This document shows, one piece after another, positions 34,480 through 44,028 of a stretch of DNA of 64,000 bases (position 1 is the stretch's first letter; each line of letters opens with the position of its first letter). Source of the stretch: Bradyrhizobium sp. YR681 (lineage in GTDB: Bacteria; Pseudomonadota; Alphaproteobacteria; Rhizobiales; Xanthobacteraceae); NCBI RefSeq assembly GCF_000282615.1, contig NZ_AKIY01000218.1, forward strand, positions 1-64,000. The letters are read 5' to 3'. Under the pieces are notes generated by a model that worked only from the letters and a program-made list of their open reading frames with translations, was not told where the DNA came from and searched no databases. The position numbers and the translations under genes were made by a program.

Positions 34480-34493
34480 TTGATCTATCTCAT
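34480..34493 (+). promoter_or_regulatory. One-mismatch FixK box upstream of the stress-protein gene
   Basis: TTGATCTATCTCAT matches TTGA-N6-TCAA at seven of eight defined bases. Its centre is 67.5 bp before the ATG at 34554, very close to the spacing of the two perfect boxes before fixN and fixG. Confidence 0.45.
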
Positions 34494-34553
34494 CCTGCCT
34501 TGCGCCGGTGAGGCTAGATTTCGTGGCAGTTCATTGCCTCCCGGAGATTCCCG

Positions 34554-35384
34554 ATGACATACGCGACCGTGATGGTCAGCCTGGCGCTCGATCAGTCCAA
34601 CGAGGCGCGTCTTCAGGTCGCGGGCGAGCTTGCCGAGCGATTCGAGGCGGCCATGGTCGGGGTTACCGCAGCGCAGTTCGCGCCGCCGCTCTATTTCGCC
34701 GACGGCGCCGAGGCCCAGAGGCTGATCGACGAGGGCGAAGCGTCCGTCAAGCGGCGCCTGGCCGGTCTGGAGGCGCAATTCCGCGCCGCCACCAGGAATC
34801 GCGGCGGGCAGGCGGAGTGGCGCAGCGCCATGGATTTTCCGGCGCGATTCGTGCTGTCGCAGGTGCGCTGCGCCGACATCGTCGTCAGCGGCGGACAGAG
34901 CCCGGCCTTCTCCGACGCGTTCGCGCTCGCGAGCCCCAAGGATCTGGCGATGCAGGCCGGGCGGCCGCTTCTGGTCGTGCCCGATCGCGTCAAATGGCTC
35001 GATCTGCGCAGCGTGCTCGTGGCCTGGAAGGACACGCCGGAGGCACGGCGCGCGGTGGCGGATGCGCTGCCGATGCTGCGCAAGGCGAAGGACGTCGCGA
35101 TCGTCGAGATACCGGAGCAGGATGACGGGCGCTCGGCCGCGATGGCGCGCGTCACGGACGTTGCCGCCTGGCTCGCCCGCCACGGCGTCACCGCGACGGC
35201 CCGCGTTCCGGAGGCCGCAGGCGAAACCACCGCAACGCAACTGGAGAAGATCGCCGGTGATGTCGGCGCCGGCCTGATCGTTGCCGGAGCATACGGTCAT
35301 TCGCGTTTCCGCGAGCTGATTCTCGGCGGCGTCACCCAATATCTGGTCACGCAATCCACCCGCTGCGTGCTGCTGTCGCACTGA
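34554..35384 (+). CDS. Universal stress protein, two tandem USP domains
   Basis: This 276-residue cytosolic protein begins TYATVMVSLALDQSNEARL and holds two USP folds (about 1-145 and 150-276). The second ends with the typical nucleotide-loop region GAYGHSRFRELILGGVTQYL. Such proteins bind ATP or signal energy stress. It is divergent from fixL, is followed by a CBS-domain gene and then fixNOQP, and has a near-FixK box upstream, so induction under low oxygen is likely. Confidence 0.88.
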   Translation: MTYATVMVSLALDQSNEARLQVAGELAERFEAAMVGVTAAQFAPPLYFADGAEAQRLIDEGEASVKRRLAGLEAQFRAATRNRGGQAEWRSAMDFPARFVLSQVRCADIVVSGGQSPAFSDAFALASPKDLAMQAGRPLLVVPDRVKWLDLRSVLVAWKDTPEARRAVADALPMLRKAKDVAIVEIPEQDDGRSAAMARVTDVAAWLARHGVTATARVPEAAGETTATQLEKIAGDVGAGLIVAGAYGHSRFRELILGGVTQYLVTQSTRCVLLSH

Positions 35385-35418
35385 CGGCTGGCCAGGAGCC
35401 ATTCGAGGAGGACGCGCC

Positions 35419-35844
35419 GTGTACAAGTTTCTTGAAGAGACCGTCGACGGCTACATGACGCGCAACGTCAGAACCGTGCAGCGCGACCAGGACTTGCTTG
35501 CGCTCAGCGAGATGTTCGAGCGCGACGATTTCAACTCCTATCCGGTCGAGGACGACGGGCAGGTGGTCGGCATCGTCACCAAGTTCGACATCCTGAAGTG
35601 CTTTGCCTTCTCGCCGAGCCAGATGCTGCCGCGCTATCACGACCTGATGAGCCGCAGGATCGGCGACGTCATGACGCCGGAGTTCATCTATGTCAGCCCG
35701 GACACGCGGCTGACGCGCGTGCTCCAGATCATGGTCGAGCACCGCATCAGGAGCATCATCGTGCTCGACGGCACGCAGAAGCTGGCCGGCATCATCGCGC
35801 GCGAGGACGTCATCAAGGCGCTGAAGGCCACGGCAAGTGACTGA
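35419..35844 (+). CDS. CBS-domain pair protein
   Basis: This 141-residue protein consists of two CBS motifs: VDGYMTRNVRTVQRDQDLLA and IGDVMTPEFIYVSPDTRLTR, each followed by a hydrophobic strand and G-I-V/I-T/A signature (VVGIVTKFDIL, LAGIIAREDVI). CBS pairs bind adenine nucleotides and act as energy sensors. The start is a GTG at 35419 with GGAGG at 35408. It lies 34 bp behind the stress-protein gene and is probably cotranscribed. Confidence 0.88.
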   Translation: MYKFLEETVDGYMTRNVRTVQRDQDLLALSEMFERDDFNSYPVEDDGQVVGIVTKFDILKCFAFSPSQMLPRYHDLMSRRIGDVMTPEFIYVSPDTRLTRVLQIMVEHRIRSIIVLDGTQKLAGIIAREDVIKALKATASD

Positions 35845-35853
35845 GGCGGTGCC

Positions 35854-35941
35854 GTAGGGTGGGCAAAGCGGAGCGTGCCCACGATTCGTATCCATCACGG
35901 AGGAATGGTGGGCACGGCGCTTTGCGCCTTTGCTCACCCCT
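35854..35941. repeat. Palindromic intergenic repeat (GTAGGGTGGGCAAAG type)
   Basis: GTAGGGTGGGCAAAGCGGAG and GTGCCCAC are matched by GTGGGCAC and CCTTTGCTCACCCC on the opposite strand around 35910-35941. The element lies between the CBS gene and the FixK box of fixN and may end the upstream transcript. Confidence 0.7.
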
Positions 35942-36051
35942 GCGGTTCTGCCCTCTCCCGCAAGGGGAGAGGGCATTTTAGCTGGTCGCTCCGCAGAAAT
36001 ACGGGCGCACCTGAAAAAGCCCGCCAGATACTCAGGACCAAAACGCATATC

Positions 36052-36065
36052 TTGATTTCAATCAA
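36052..36065 (+). promoter_or_regulatory. Perfect FixK box of fixNOQP
   Basis: TTGATTTCAATCAA is a perfect TTGA-N6-TCAA palindrome. Its centre is 63.5 bp before the fixN ATG; a class II activator start would then fall near 36100, leaving a leader of about 22 bases. Confidence 0.9.
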
Positions 36066-36121
36066 TTCCCCGCGAGGGTGGATGTGGTTTCTGGCGCTGT
36101 GTTCTTTCAGAGAGAATCCGC

Positions 36122-37771
36122 ATGAGCCAGCCCTCCATCTCCAAAACCATGACGACAGGCGAAAGTGGCCTTTCCGTCGTGTTCGCGGTCACCGCCTTTC
36201 TCTGCGTGATCGCGTCGGCCAAGGCGCTCGATGCGCCCTTCGCCTTCCATGCCGCGCTCAGCGCGTTTGCGAGCCTGGCTGCGGTGTTCTGCATCGTCAA
36301 CCGCTATTTCGACCGCCCCGCGGCGCTGCCGCCGGCGGAGATCAATGGACGTCCCAACTACAATATGGGCCCGATCAAGTTCACCGCGGTCATGGCGATG
36401 TTCTGGGGCATCGCGGGTTTCCTCGTCGGTCTCATCATCGCCTCGCAGTTGGCCTGGCCGGCGCTGAACTTCGACCTGCCCTGGACCAGCTTCGGCCGCC
36501 TGCGGCCGCTGCACACCTCCGCGGTGATCTTCGCCTTCGGCGGCAACGTGCTGATCGGCACGTCCTTCTATGTGGTGCAGAAGTCCTGCCGCGCGCGCCT
36601 CGCCGGCGATCTTGCGCCCTGGTTCGTCGTGCTCGGCTACAATTATTTCATCCTGGTCGCCGGCACCGGTTATCTGCTCGGCGTCACCCAGTCGAAGGAA
36701 TATGCCGAGCCGGAATGGTATGCCGACCTCTGGCTGACCATCGTCTGGGTGACCTATCTGCTGGTCTTCCTCGTCACGGTCATCAAGCGGAAAGAGCCGC
36801 ATATCTTCGTCGCCAACTGGTTCTATCTCGCCTTCATCGTGACCATCGCCGTCCTGCATCTCGGCAACAACCCGGCTCTTCCGGTCTCGGTGTTCGGCTC
36901 GAAATCCTACGTCGCCTGGGGCGGCATCCAGGACGCCATGTTCCAGTGGTGGTACGGCCATAACGCGGTCGGCTTCTTCCTGACCGCCGGCTTCCTCGCC
37001 ATCATGTACTACTTCATTCCCAAGCGCGCGGAGCGGCCGATCTATTCCTACCGCCTGTCGATCATCCACTTCTGGGCGCTGATCTTCCTCTACATCTGGG
37101 CCGGTCCCCATCATCTGCACTACACGGCGCTGCCGGACTGGACGCAGACGCTCGGCATGACCTTTTCGATCATGCTGTGGATGCCCTCCTGGGGCGGCAT
37201 GATCAACGGCCTGATGACGCTGTCGGGCGCCTGGGACAAGCTGCGCACCGACCCCGTGCTGCGCATGCTGGTCGTCTCCGTCGCCTTCTACGGCATGTCG
37301 ACCTTCGAAGGCCCGATGATGTCGATCAAGGTGGTCAACTCGCTCAGCCACTACACCGACTGGACCATCGGCCACGTGCATTCCGGCGCGCTCGGCTGGG
37401 TCGGCTTCGTCTCCTTCGGCGCGCTGTATTGCCTGGTGCCGTGGGTCTGGAATCGCAAGGGCCTCTACAGCCTCAAGCTCGTCAACTGGCACTTCTGGAT
37501 CGCCACCCTCGGCATCGTTCTCTACATCTCCGCGATGTGGGTGTCCGGCATCCTCCAGGGCCTGATGTGGCGCGCCTACACCTCGCTCGGCTTCCTCGAA
37601 TATTCCTTCATCGAGACCGTCGAGGCGATGCATCCCTTCTACATCATCCGCGCCGCCGGCGGCGGCCTGTTCCTGATCGGCGCGCTGATCATGGCCTACA
37701 ATCTCTGGATGACGGTTCGCGTCGGCGAAGCGGAAGTCCAGATGCCCGTCGCTCTCCAGCCGGCGGAATGA
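36122..37771 (+). CDS. fixN: Cytochrome c oxidase cbb3-type, subunit I (FixN/CcoN)
   Basis: This 549-residue catalytic subunit has about 12-14 membrane helices. Heme and copper ligands lie in [14 protein letters not shown] (low-spin heme), WYGHNAVGF (CuB) and [13 protein letters not shown] (CuB pair), and [14 protein letters not shown] residues ([16 protein letters not shown]) bind the hemes later on. It reduces oxygen to water with very high affinity and pumps protons, allowing respiration in nodules and other microaerobic sites. It is first in fixNOQP, downstream of a perfect FixK box. Confidence 0.98.
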   Translation: MSQPSISKTMTTGESGLSVVFAVTAFLCVIASAKALDAPFAFHAALSAFASLAAVFCIVNRYFDRPAALPPAEINGRPNYNMGPIKFTAVMAMFWGIAGFLVGLIIASQLAWPALNFDLPWTSFGRLRPLHTSAVIFAFGGNVLIGTSFYVVQKSCRARLAGDLAPWFVVLGYNYFILVAGTGYLLGVTQSKEYAEPEWYADLWLTIVWVTYLLVFLVTVIKRKEPHIFVANWFYLAFIVTIAVLHLGNNPALPVSVFGSKSYVAWGGIQDAMFQWWYGHNAVGFFLTAGFLAIMYYFIPKRAERPIYSYRLSIIHFWALIFLYIWAGPHHLHYTALPDWTQTLGMTFSIMLWMPSWGGMINGLMTLSGAWDKLRTDPVLRMLVVSVAFYGMSTFEGPMMSIKVVNSLSHYTDWTIGHVHSGALGWVGFVSFGALYCLVPWVWNRKGLYSLKLVNWHFWIATLGIVLYISAMWVSGILQGLMWRAYTSLGFLEYSFIETVEAMHPFYIIRAAGGGLFLIGALIMAYNLWMTVRVGEAEVQMPVALQPAE

Positions 37772-37781
37772 GGAGCTATCC

Positions 37782-38516
37782 ATGTCGTTCTGGACACGCC
37801 ACCAAGTCTTCGAGAAGAATTCGATCATCCTGATCGTCGGCATTTTGCTGGTGATCGCGATCGGCGGTCTCGTCGAGATCACCCCGCTGTTCTACCTCAA
37901 GAGCACGATCGAGGCGGTCGACGGGGTCAGGCCCTACACGCCGCTGGAGCTCGCGGGCCGCAACGTCTATGTCCGCGAGGGCTGCTATCTCTGCCATTCG
38001 CAGATGATCCGTCCCTTGCGCGACGAGGTCGAGCGTTACGGCCACTTCTCGCTCGCCGCCGAGAGCATGTACGACCACCCGTTCCAGTGGGGCTCGAAGC
38101 GCACCGGTCCGGACCTTGCCCGCGTCGGCGCAAAGTATTCCGACGACTGGCACGTGACCCATCTGACCAATCCGCGCGCGATCGTGCCGCAATCGGTGAT
38201 GCCGGGCTATCCGTTCCTCAGCCGAACCGAGGTCGATCCGGACACGATCGCGGACCACATGAAGACGCTCAAGGCGATCGGCACGCCCTACACCGACGAC
38301 CAGATCGCGAACGCAGGCGCCGATCTGAAGGCCCAGGCCGATCCGGACAATGCAGGCTCCGACGCCTTCAGCAAGCGCTACGCCAAGGCGGTCGTGCGCA
38401 ATTTCGACGGCAAGACCGGCACGCCGACCGAGATGGATGCGCTGATCGCCTATCTGCAGATGCTCGGCACGCTGGTCGACTTCAAAATCTACAACGAGAA
38501 AGCCAATCTTCGCTGA
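37782..38516 (+). CDS. fixO: cbb3 oxidase subunit II, monoheme cytochrome c (FixO/CcoO)
   Basis: This 244-residue protein has one N-terminal membrane anchor ([19 protein letters not shown]) and a periplasmic heme-c domain with CYLCH near residue 70, in the motif [20 protein letters not shown]. It passes electrons from FixP to the catalytic subunit. It lies 10 bp after fixN and 13 bp before fixQ. Confidence 0.97.
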   Translation: MSFWTRHQVFEKNSIILIVGILLVIAIGGLVEITPLFYLKSTIEAVDGVRPYTPLELAGRNVYVREGCYLCHSQMIRPLRDEVERYGHFSLAAESMYDHPFQWGSKRTGPDLARVGAKYSDDWHVTHLTNPRAIVPQSVMPGYPFLSRTEVDPDTIADHMKTLKAIGTPYTDDQIANAGADLKAQADPDNAGSDAFSKRYAKAVVRNFDGKTGTPTEMDALIAYLQMLGTLVDFKIYNEKANLR

Positions 38517-38529
38517 GAAGGCATCACCG

Positions 38530-38694
38530 ATGAAAGCCATCCTGACACTCGACAATCTCGCGTCCGGTCTCGTGACCACGATCTGGACACCGATCTTCGT
38601 CGCGATCTTTCTCGCGATCATCGCCTACGCATTTTGGCCCCGCAACAAGTCTGCGTTCGACGAAGCGGCACGGCTGCCGCTGCGGGAGGAGTAA
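38530..38694 (+). CDS. fixQ: cbb3 oxidase small subunit (FixQ/CcoQ)
   Basis: This 54-residue protein has a single membrane helix (IWTPIFVAIFLAIIAYAFWP) followed by a short charged tail (RNKSAFDEAARLPLREE). CcoQ stabilises the oxidase complex. It is too short to stand out in a frame search but sits exactly between fixO and fixP, 6 bp before the latter; its last codons GGGAGGAG serve as the fixP ribosome site. Confidence 0.95.
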   Translation: MKAILTLDNLASGLVTTIWTPIFVAIFLAIIAYAFWPRNKSAFDEAARLPLREE

Positions 38695-38700
38695 GACATC

Positions 38701-39576
38701 ATGACCGATCATCATGGCGAGTTCGATTCCGTCTCCGGCAGGTCCACGACCGGGCATGAGTGGGACGGCATCAAGGAGCTCAACACGCCGCTGCCGCGCT
38801 GGTGGGTGATTACGTTCTACCTCACCATCGTCTGGGCGATCGGCTATTGGATCGTTTATCCGGCCTGGCCGCTGATCTCGAACAATACCACGGGGCTGTT
38901 CGGCTACTCCTCGCGCGCCGACGTGGCGGTCGAGCTCGCCAATCTCGAGAAGATCCGCGGTGACAAGATGGCGGCGCTGGGCGCGGCCCCGCTTGCCGAG
39001 ATCGAGAAGGATCCGGCCCTGCTGGCGCTCGCGCGTGCCAAGGGCAAGACCGTGTTCGGCGACAATTGCGCGCCGTGTCACGGCTCCGGCGGCGCCGGCG
39101 CAAAGGGCTATCCGAACCTGAACGACGACGACTGGCTGTGGGGCGGCACGCTCGACCAGATCATGCAGACCATCCAGTACGGCGCGCGCTCCGGCCATGC
39201 CAAGGCGCATGAGGGCCAGATGCTCGCCTTCGGCAAGGACGGAGTGCTGAAGAGCGACGAGATCGTCACGGTCGCCAATTACGTGCGGTCGCTGTCGGGC
39301 CTCTCGACCCGGAAGGGTTACGACGCGGCCAAGGGCGAGAAGATCTTCGCGGAGAACTGCGTTGCCTGCCATGGCGACGGCGGCAAGGGCAACCCGGAGA
39401 TGGGCGCGCCGAACCTGACCGACAAGATCTGGCTCTACGGCTCGGACGAGGCGAGCCTGATCGAGACCATCAGCCTGGGCCGCGCCGGCGTGATGCCGGC
39501 CTGGGAAGGCCGGCTCGACCCCGCCACCATCAAGGCGATGGCGGTCTATGTCCACTCGCTGGGCGGCGGCAAGTAG
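38701..39576 (+). CDS. fixP: cbb3 oxidase subunit III, diheme cytochrome c (FixP/CcoP)
   Basis: This 291-residue protein has an N-terminal membrane helix region (WWVITFYLTIVWAIGYWIVY) and two periplasmic cytochrome c domains with heme sites CAPCH (Cys123, Cys126, His127) and CVACH (Cys220, Cys223, His224). It receives electrons from the bc1 complex through soluble carriers. Last gene of the operon, followed by a terminator. Confidence 0.97.
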   Translation: MTDHHGEFDSVSGRSTTGHEWDGIKELNTPLPRWWVITFYLTIVWAIGYWIVYPAWPLISNNTTGLFGYSSRADVAVELANLEKIRGDKMAALGAAPLAEIEKDPALLALARAKGKTVFGDNCAPCHGSGGAGAKGYPNLNDDDWLWGGTLDQIMQTIQYGARSGHAKAHEGQMLAFGKDGVLKSDEIVTVANYVRSLSGLSTRKGYDAAKGEKIFAENCVACHGDGGKGNPEMGAPNLTDKIWLYGSDEASLIETISLGRAGVMPAWEGRLDPATIKAMAVYVHSLGGGK

Positions 39577-39601
39577 CCGACCGGCGAGCGACGGGTTCCA
39601 G

Positions 39602-39628
39602 CGGGGGCGAACAAAATCGCCCCCGTTT
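39602..39628 (+). terminator. Intrinsic terminator of fixNOQP
   Basis: CGGGGGCGA and TCGCCCCCG form a nine-pair stem around ACAAAA, followed by TTT. The tail overlaps the first bases of the FixK box that serves fixGHIS, so the two operons are separated by a very compact junction. Confidence 0.8.
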
Positions 39629-39640
39629 GAGCTGGATCAA
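39627..39640 (+). promoter_or_regulatory. Perfect FixK box of fixGHIS
   Basis: TTGA-GCTGGA-TCAA fits the consensus exactly. The centre is 62.5 bp before the ATG at 39696. The predicted transcript start (about 39675) lies downstream of the alternative TTG at 39666, which supports the ATG. Confidence 0.85.
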
Positions 39641-39695
39641 CTGACGCGGCGGCGTCGGGTCTAGGTTGAATCGCACCTTCGAGAAGTCCCAGGCG

Positions 39696-41159
39696 ATGAA
39701 CAAGACCGTGAACCCGAACGAGCTCACATCGGACGACGACAACGGGCCGCTCTACGTCGCCCAAAAGAAGGTGTATCCGCAGAGCATCTCCGGCACCTTC
39801 CGCCGGATCAAATGGGGCCTGATGGCGTTCTGCCTCGGCGTCTATTACTTCCTGCCCTTCGTGCGCTGGAACCGCGGCCTTGGCGCCCCCAGCCAGGCGG
39901 TGCTGATCGATCTTCCCAACAGCCGCTTCTATTTCTTCTTCATCGAGCTGTGGCCGCAGGAGGTCTATTATTTCACGGGCCTGTTGATCGTCGCCGCGGT
40001 GGCGCTGTTCCTGATGAACTCGGTGGGCGGCCGCATCTGGTGCGGCTATCTCTGTCCGCAGACGGTGTGGACCGACCTGTTCTACGCGGTCGAGCGCTTC
40101 GTCGAAGGCGATCGCCGCGAGCGGATGAAGAAGGACCAGTCGTCCGGCCTGACGCCCAGGCGCGTCGGCGAGATCGCGCTCAAGCACGCGATCTGGCTGA
40201 TGATCGCCTGGTGGACCGGCGGCGCCTGGGTGCTCTATTTCAACGACGCGCCGACGCTGGTGAAGGAGCTGCTGACCTTCCAGGCGCCTGTCATCGCCTA
40301 TATCTGGATCGGCATCCTCACAGCGACGACCTATCTGCTCGCCGGCTTCATGCGCGAGCAGGTCTGCACCTATATGTGCCCGTGGCCGCGCATCCAGGCC
40401 GCGCTCACCGACGAATGGGCGCTCAACGTCACCTATCGCTATGACCGCGGCGAGAAGCGCACCTCGGTGAAGAAGGCAATTGAGCTGCGCGCGCTCGGGC
40501 AGCAAGTCGGCGACTGCGTCGACTGCTATCAATGCGTCGCGGTCTGCCCGACCGGCATCGACATCCGCAACGGGCCGCAGCTCGAATGCATCCAGTGCGG
40601 GCTCTGCATCGACGCCTGCGACAACGTGATGACCAAGATCGGCCGGCCGAAGCGGCTGATCGGCTACGACAACGACATCAACATCCACCGCCGCCAGGAA
40701 GGCAAGGCGCCGGTCTACAAGATCGTGCGCGCCCGAACCGTGGTCTACAGCGCGATCATCGCGGCGGTCGGCGGTTTCATGATCTATACGCTGGCGACCC
40801 GCAGCCTGCTTGACGTCAACGTGCTGCACGACCGCAATCCGGTCGCGGTCAAGCTCAGCGACGGCTCGATCCGCAACGCCTACACGGTCCGGCTGCTCAA
40901 CAAGAGCGGCTATGACCGCGTCATCGCGATCGACGCCAACGGCCCGGTCAATGCGACGGTCCACGTCGTCGGCGCCGATTCCGTGACGCCTGACCGGCCG
41001 ATGATCGTGATTCCGCGCGACACCACGAGCGAGCTGCGCCTGCTGGTCACCGCGCCGGCGGAGAGCAATCCGGAGAAGTCCATACCCGTGCGTTTCCACG
41101 TCACCGATATCGGCCTCGGCGAAGTCGCCACCGCCACCGACAATTTCGTCGCGCCGTAA
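39696..41159 (+). CDS. fixG: FixG/CcoG, membrane ferredoxin-like protein for cbb3 assembly
   Basis: This 487-residue protein has about five membrane helices, a polyferredoxin section with CVDCYQCVAVCP and CIQCGLCIDACD (two 4Fe-4S clusters), and a C-terminal periplasmic immunoglobulin-like domain. CcoG reduces copper during assembly of the CuB centre. I chose the ATG at 39696 (MNKTVNPNELTSDDD), as in other Bradyrhizobium FixG and in agreement with the FixK box position, over a TTG at 39666. Confidence 0.96.
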   Translation: MNKTVNPNELTSDDDNGPLYVAQKKVYPQSISGTFRRIKWGLMAFCLGVYYFLPFVRWNRGLGAPSQAVLIDLPNSRFYFFFIELWPQEVYYFTGLLIVAAVALFLMNSVGGRIWCGYLCPQTVWTDLFYAVERFVEGDRRERMKKDQSSGLTPRRVGEIALKHAIWLMIAWWTGGAWVLYFNDAPTLVKELLTFQAPVIAYIWIGILTATTYLLAGFMREQVCTYMCPWPRIQAALTDEWALNVTYRYDRGEKRTSVKKAIELRALGQQVGDCVDCYQCVAVCPTGIDIRNGPQLECIQCGLCIDACDNVMTKIGRPKRLIGYDNDINIHRRQEGKAPVYKIVRARTVVYSAIIAAVGGFMIYTLATRSLLDVNVLHDRNPVAVKLSDGSIRNAYTVRLLNKSGYDRVIAIDANGPVNATVHVVGADSVTPDRPMIVIPRDTTSELRLLVTAPAESNPEKSIPVRFHVTDIGLGEVATATDNFVAP

Positions 41160-41174
41160 ATTCAGGAGCCTGCC

Positions 41175-41660
41175 ATGGCCACCAAGCCGCTGACCGGAAC
41201 AAAGGTCTTCCTGATGCTGGTCGCCTTCTTCGGGCTCGTGATCGGCGTCAACCTGACCATGATGAAGCTGGCGATCGCGACGCTGCCCGGTACCGACGTC
41301 GACAGTCCCTATGCCGCGGGTCTCAGCTATGACCGCGAGATCTCGGCGGCGCAGGATCAGGCTGCCCGCAAATGGCAGGTCAATGCCCATATCGAGCGCC
41401 GCGCCGACGGCGCTGCCACGCTCCAGGTCGATGCGCGCGATGCGAGCGGCCGGCCGATGAGCGGCCTGAAGTTCGGCGGGCGCCTGGAGCGGCCGACCGA
41501 CAAGCGCGCCGATCTCGCGGTCGAGCTCTCGGAAGCCGGCATCGGCATCTATCGCGGCAATGCCGCGTCCGTCGCGCCCGGCCAGTGGGATCTCGTGATC
41601 GAAGGCGAGACGCGGGGCACGCGCGTGTTCATGTCGCGCAACCGCGTGATCCTGAACTGA
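41175..41660 (+). CDS. fixH: FixH, cbb3 oxidase assembly protein
   Basis: This 161-residue protein has one N-terminal membrane helix (VFLMLVAFFGLVIGVNLTMM) and a periplasmic beta-rich domain. It carries the family features YAAGLSYDREISAAQDQAA and the C-terminal GETRGTRVFMSRNRVIL. CcoH-type proteins bind the assembling oxidase together with the copper pump. It lies 15 bp after fixG and 11 bp before fixI. Confidence 0.95.
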   Translation: MATKPLTGTKVFLMLVAFFGLVIGVNLTMMKLAIATLPGTDVDSPYAAGLSYDREISAAQDQAARKWQVNAHIERRADGAATLQVDARDASGRPMSGLKFGGRLERPTDKRADLAVELSEAGIGIYRGNAASVAPGQWDLVIEGETRGTRVFMSRNRVILN

Positions 41661-41671
41661 GGGAATTCGTC

Positions 41672-43861
41672 ATGCAGGTCACGCGGGATTTTTCGCATTA
41701 CGTCCGGGCCGCGGGCGAGGGTATCAGGCACATCGACCTCGCGGTCGAGGGCGTCCACTGCGCCGGCTGCATGGCCAAGATCGAGCGCGGCCTGTCCGCC
41801 ATCCCCGACGTCACGCTGGCGCGCGTGAACCTCACCGATCGCCGCGTCGCTCTGGAATGGAAGGCGGGCACGCTCGATCCCGGCAGGTTCATCGACCGGC
41901 TCGAAGAGCTCGGCTACAAGGCCTATCCTTACGAGACCGAGAGTGCGGAGGTGGCCGAAGTCGCCGAATCCCGCTTCCTGCTGCGCTGCCTCGGCGTCGC
42001 CGCCTTCGCCACCATGAACGTGATGATGCTGTCGATCCCGGTGTGGTCCGGCAACGTCTCGGACATGCTGCCGGAGCAGCGTGATTTCTTCCACTGGCTG
42101 TCGGCGCTGATCGCGCTGCCGGCCGCAGCCTATGCCGGCCAGCCGTTCTTCCGCTCCGCCTGGCGCGCGCTGTCGAACAGGACCACCAACATGGACGTGC
42201 CGATCTCGATCGGCGTGTGCCTTGCGCTCGGCATGTCCGTGGTCGAGACCTTCCACCACGCCGAGCACGCCTATTTCGACGCGGCGATCATGCTGCTGGC
42301 CTTCCTGCTGGTCGGCCGTGTCCTCGACCAGAACATGCGGCGGCGGACCCGCGCGGTCGCCGGCAACCTTGCCGCGCTCAAGGCGGAGACGGCCGCGAAA
42401 TTCGTCGGGCCTGACGAGATCTCGCAGGTGCCGGTCGCGGCGATCCATCCCGGGGATATCGTGCTGCTGCGGCCCGGCGAACGTTGCGCGGTCGACGGTA
42501 CCGTGATCGAGGGACGTTCCGAGATCGACCAGAGCCTGATCACCGGCGAGACGCTCTATGTCACGGCGGAGCAGGGCACACCGGTCTACGCCGGCTCCAT
42601 GAACATCTCCGGCACGCTGCGGGTGCGCGTCTCGGCAGCGTCCGAGGCGACGCTGCTCGCCGAGATCACGCGGCTGCTCGACAACGCGCTGCAGGCGCGC
42701 TCGCGCTACATGCGGCTCGCCGACCGCGCCTCGCGGCTCTACGCGCCGGTGGTGCACGCGACCGCGCTCATCACCATTTTCGGCTGGGTCCTTTTCGGTG
42801 CAAGCTGGCACGATGCGATCGTCACCGGCGTTGCGGTCTTGATCATCACCTGTCCCTGCGCGCTGGGCCTTGCGATCCCGACCGTGCAGACGGTGGCTTC
42901 GGGCGCGATGTTCAAGGCCGGCGTTCTGCTCAATTCCGGTGACGCCATCGAGCGGCTGGCGGAGGCCGACCACGTCATCTTCGACAAGACCGGCACGCTG
43001 ACGCTGCCCGACCTCGAAGTGACGAACGCGGCCGACATTCCCGCCGACATTTTTGAACTGGCCGGCCGGCTCGCGCTGTCGAGCCATCATCCCGTCGCCG
43101 CCGCCGTCGCGCAGGCCGCCGACGCCAAGTCGCCGATCGTAGGTGCCGTCGAGGAAGCCGGGCAGGGTGTCCGCGCGACCGTTGACGGCGTCGAGCTCCG
43201 CCTTGGCCGTCCGTCGTTTTGCGGCGCCGAGGCGTTGATCGGCAGCGTCGAGCTCGATCCCGAGGCCTCCATCGTCGCTTTCAGCAAGAACAGCGAGAGG
43301 TTCATCCTCTCGGTGCGCCAGGGCCTGCGTCCGGACGCCCAGGCCGTGATCGCGGCACTCAAGCTGCGCAACATCGGCATCGAGATTCTCTCCGGCGACC
43401 GCGAGCCGGCGGTGATCGCAGCGGCGCATGCGCTTGGCATTCCCGAATGGCGCGCCGGTGTCACGCCGTCCGACAAGATCGCGCGCATCGAGGAGTTGAA
43501 GCGGCGCGGCATGAAGGTGCTGATGGTCGGCGACGGCATGAACGATGCGCCCTCGCTGGCGGCGGCCCATGTCTCGATGTCGCCGATTTCGGCCGCGCAT
43601 CTCAGTCAGGCCACCGCCGATCTCGTCTTCCTCGGCCGGCCGCTGGCCCCTGTCGTCGCCGCCATCGACGCTTCACGCAAGGCGCTGCATTTGATGCGGC
43701 AGAATCTCTGGCTTGCGATCGGCTACAATGTGCTCGCCGTGCCGGTCGCGATCAGCGGCGTCGTGACGCCGCTGATCGCTGCTGCCGCCATGAGCGGATC
43801 GTCGATCCTGGTCATGCTGAATTCGCTGCGCGCCCGCGGTGCCTCCCGGGAGACCGTGTGA
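41672..43861 (+). CDS. fixI: FixI/CcoI, copper-transporting P-type ATPase
   Basis: This 729-residue P1B ATPase has an N-terminal heavy-metal domain (Cys30 and Cys33 in VHCAGC), eight membrane helices, the transport motif CPCALGLAIP, the phosphorylation motif DKTGTLT, TGET in the actuator and GDGMNDAPSLA in the hinge. It exports copper for insertion into the oxidase rather than for resistance. The ATG at 41672 gives the usual N-terminus; the open frame upstream overlaps fixH. Its stop codon overlaps the fixS start by one base. Confidence 0.96.
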   Translation: MQVTRDFSHYVRAAGEGIRHIDLAVEGVHCAGCMAKIERGLSAIPDVTLARVNLTDRRVALEWKAGTLDPGRFIDRLEELGYKAYPYETESAEVAEVAESRFLLRCLGVAAFATMNVMMLSIPVWSGNVSDMLPEQRDFFHWLSALIALPAAAYAGQPFFRSAWRALSNRTTNMDVPISIGVCLALGMSVVETFHHAEHAYFDAAIMLLAFLLVGRVLDQNMRRRTRAVAGNLAALKAETAAKFVGPDEISQVPVAAIHPGDIVLLRPGERCAVDGTVIEGRSEIDQSLITGETLYVTAEQGTPVYAGSMNISGTLRVRVSAASEATLLAEITRLLDNALQARSRYMRLADRASRLYAPVVHATALITIFGWVLFGASWHDAIVTGVAVLIITCPCALGLAIPTVQTVASGAMFKAGVLLNSGDAIERLAEADHVIFDKTGTLTLPDLEVTNAADIPADIFELAGRLALSSHHPVAAAVAQAADAKSPIVGAVEEAGQGVRATVDGVELRLGRPSFCGAEALIGSVELDPEASIVAFSKNSERFILSVRQGLRPDAQAVIAALKLRNIGIEILSGDREPAVIAAAHALGIPEWRAGVTPSDKIARIEELKRRGMKVLMVGDGMNDAPSLAAAHVSMSPISAAHLSQATADLVFLGRPLAPVVAAIDASRKALHLMRQNLWLAIGYNVLAVPVAISGVVTPLIAAAAMSGSSILVMLNSLRARGASRETV

Positions 43862-44028
43862 TGGAAATCCTGGTCATCCTGGTGCCGCTGGCGCTGATGC
43901 TCGGAGGCGCGGGCCTCGTCGCCTTCCTGTGGTCGCTGCGGAGCGGCCAATATGACGATCTCGACGGTGCGGCGTGGCGGGCGATCGCCGATGACGAGCC
44001 GCCGCAGGAAGCACCGGTCAAGCGCTAG
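43861..44028 (+). CDS. fixS: FixS/CcoS, small cbb3 maturation protein
   Basis: This 55-residue protein has one membrane helix (ILVILVPLALMLGGAGLVAF) followed by LWSLRSGQYDDLDG, the characteristic CcoS motif. It is needed for cofactor insertion into the oxidase. The ATG shares its A with the fixI stop TGA. The stop lies in AGCGCTAGCGCT, a palindrome in which the convergent MFS gene also ends. Confidence 0.96.
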   Translation: MEILVILVPLALMLGGAGLVAFLWSLRSGQYDDLDGAAWRAIADDEPPQEAPVKR

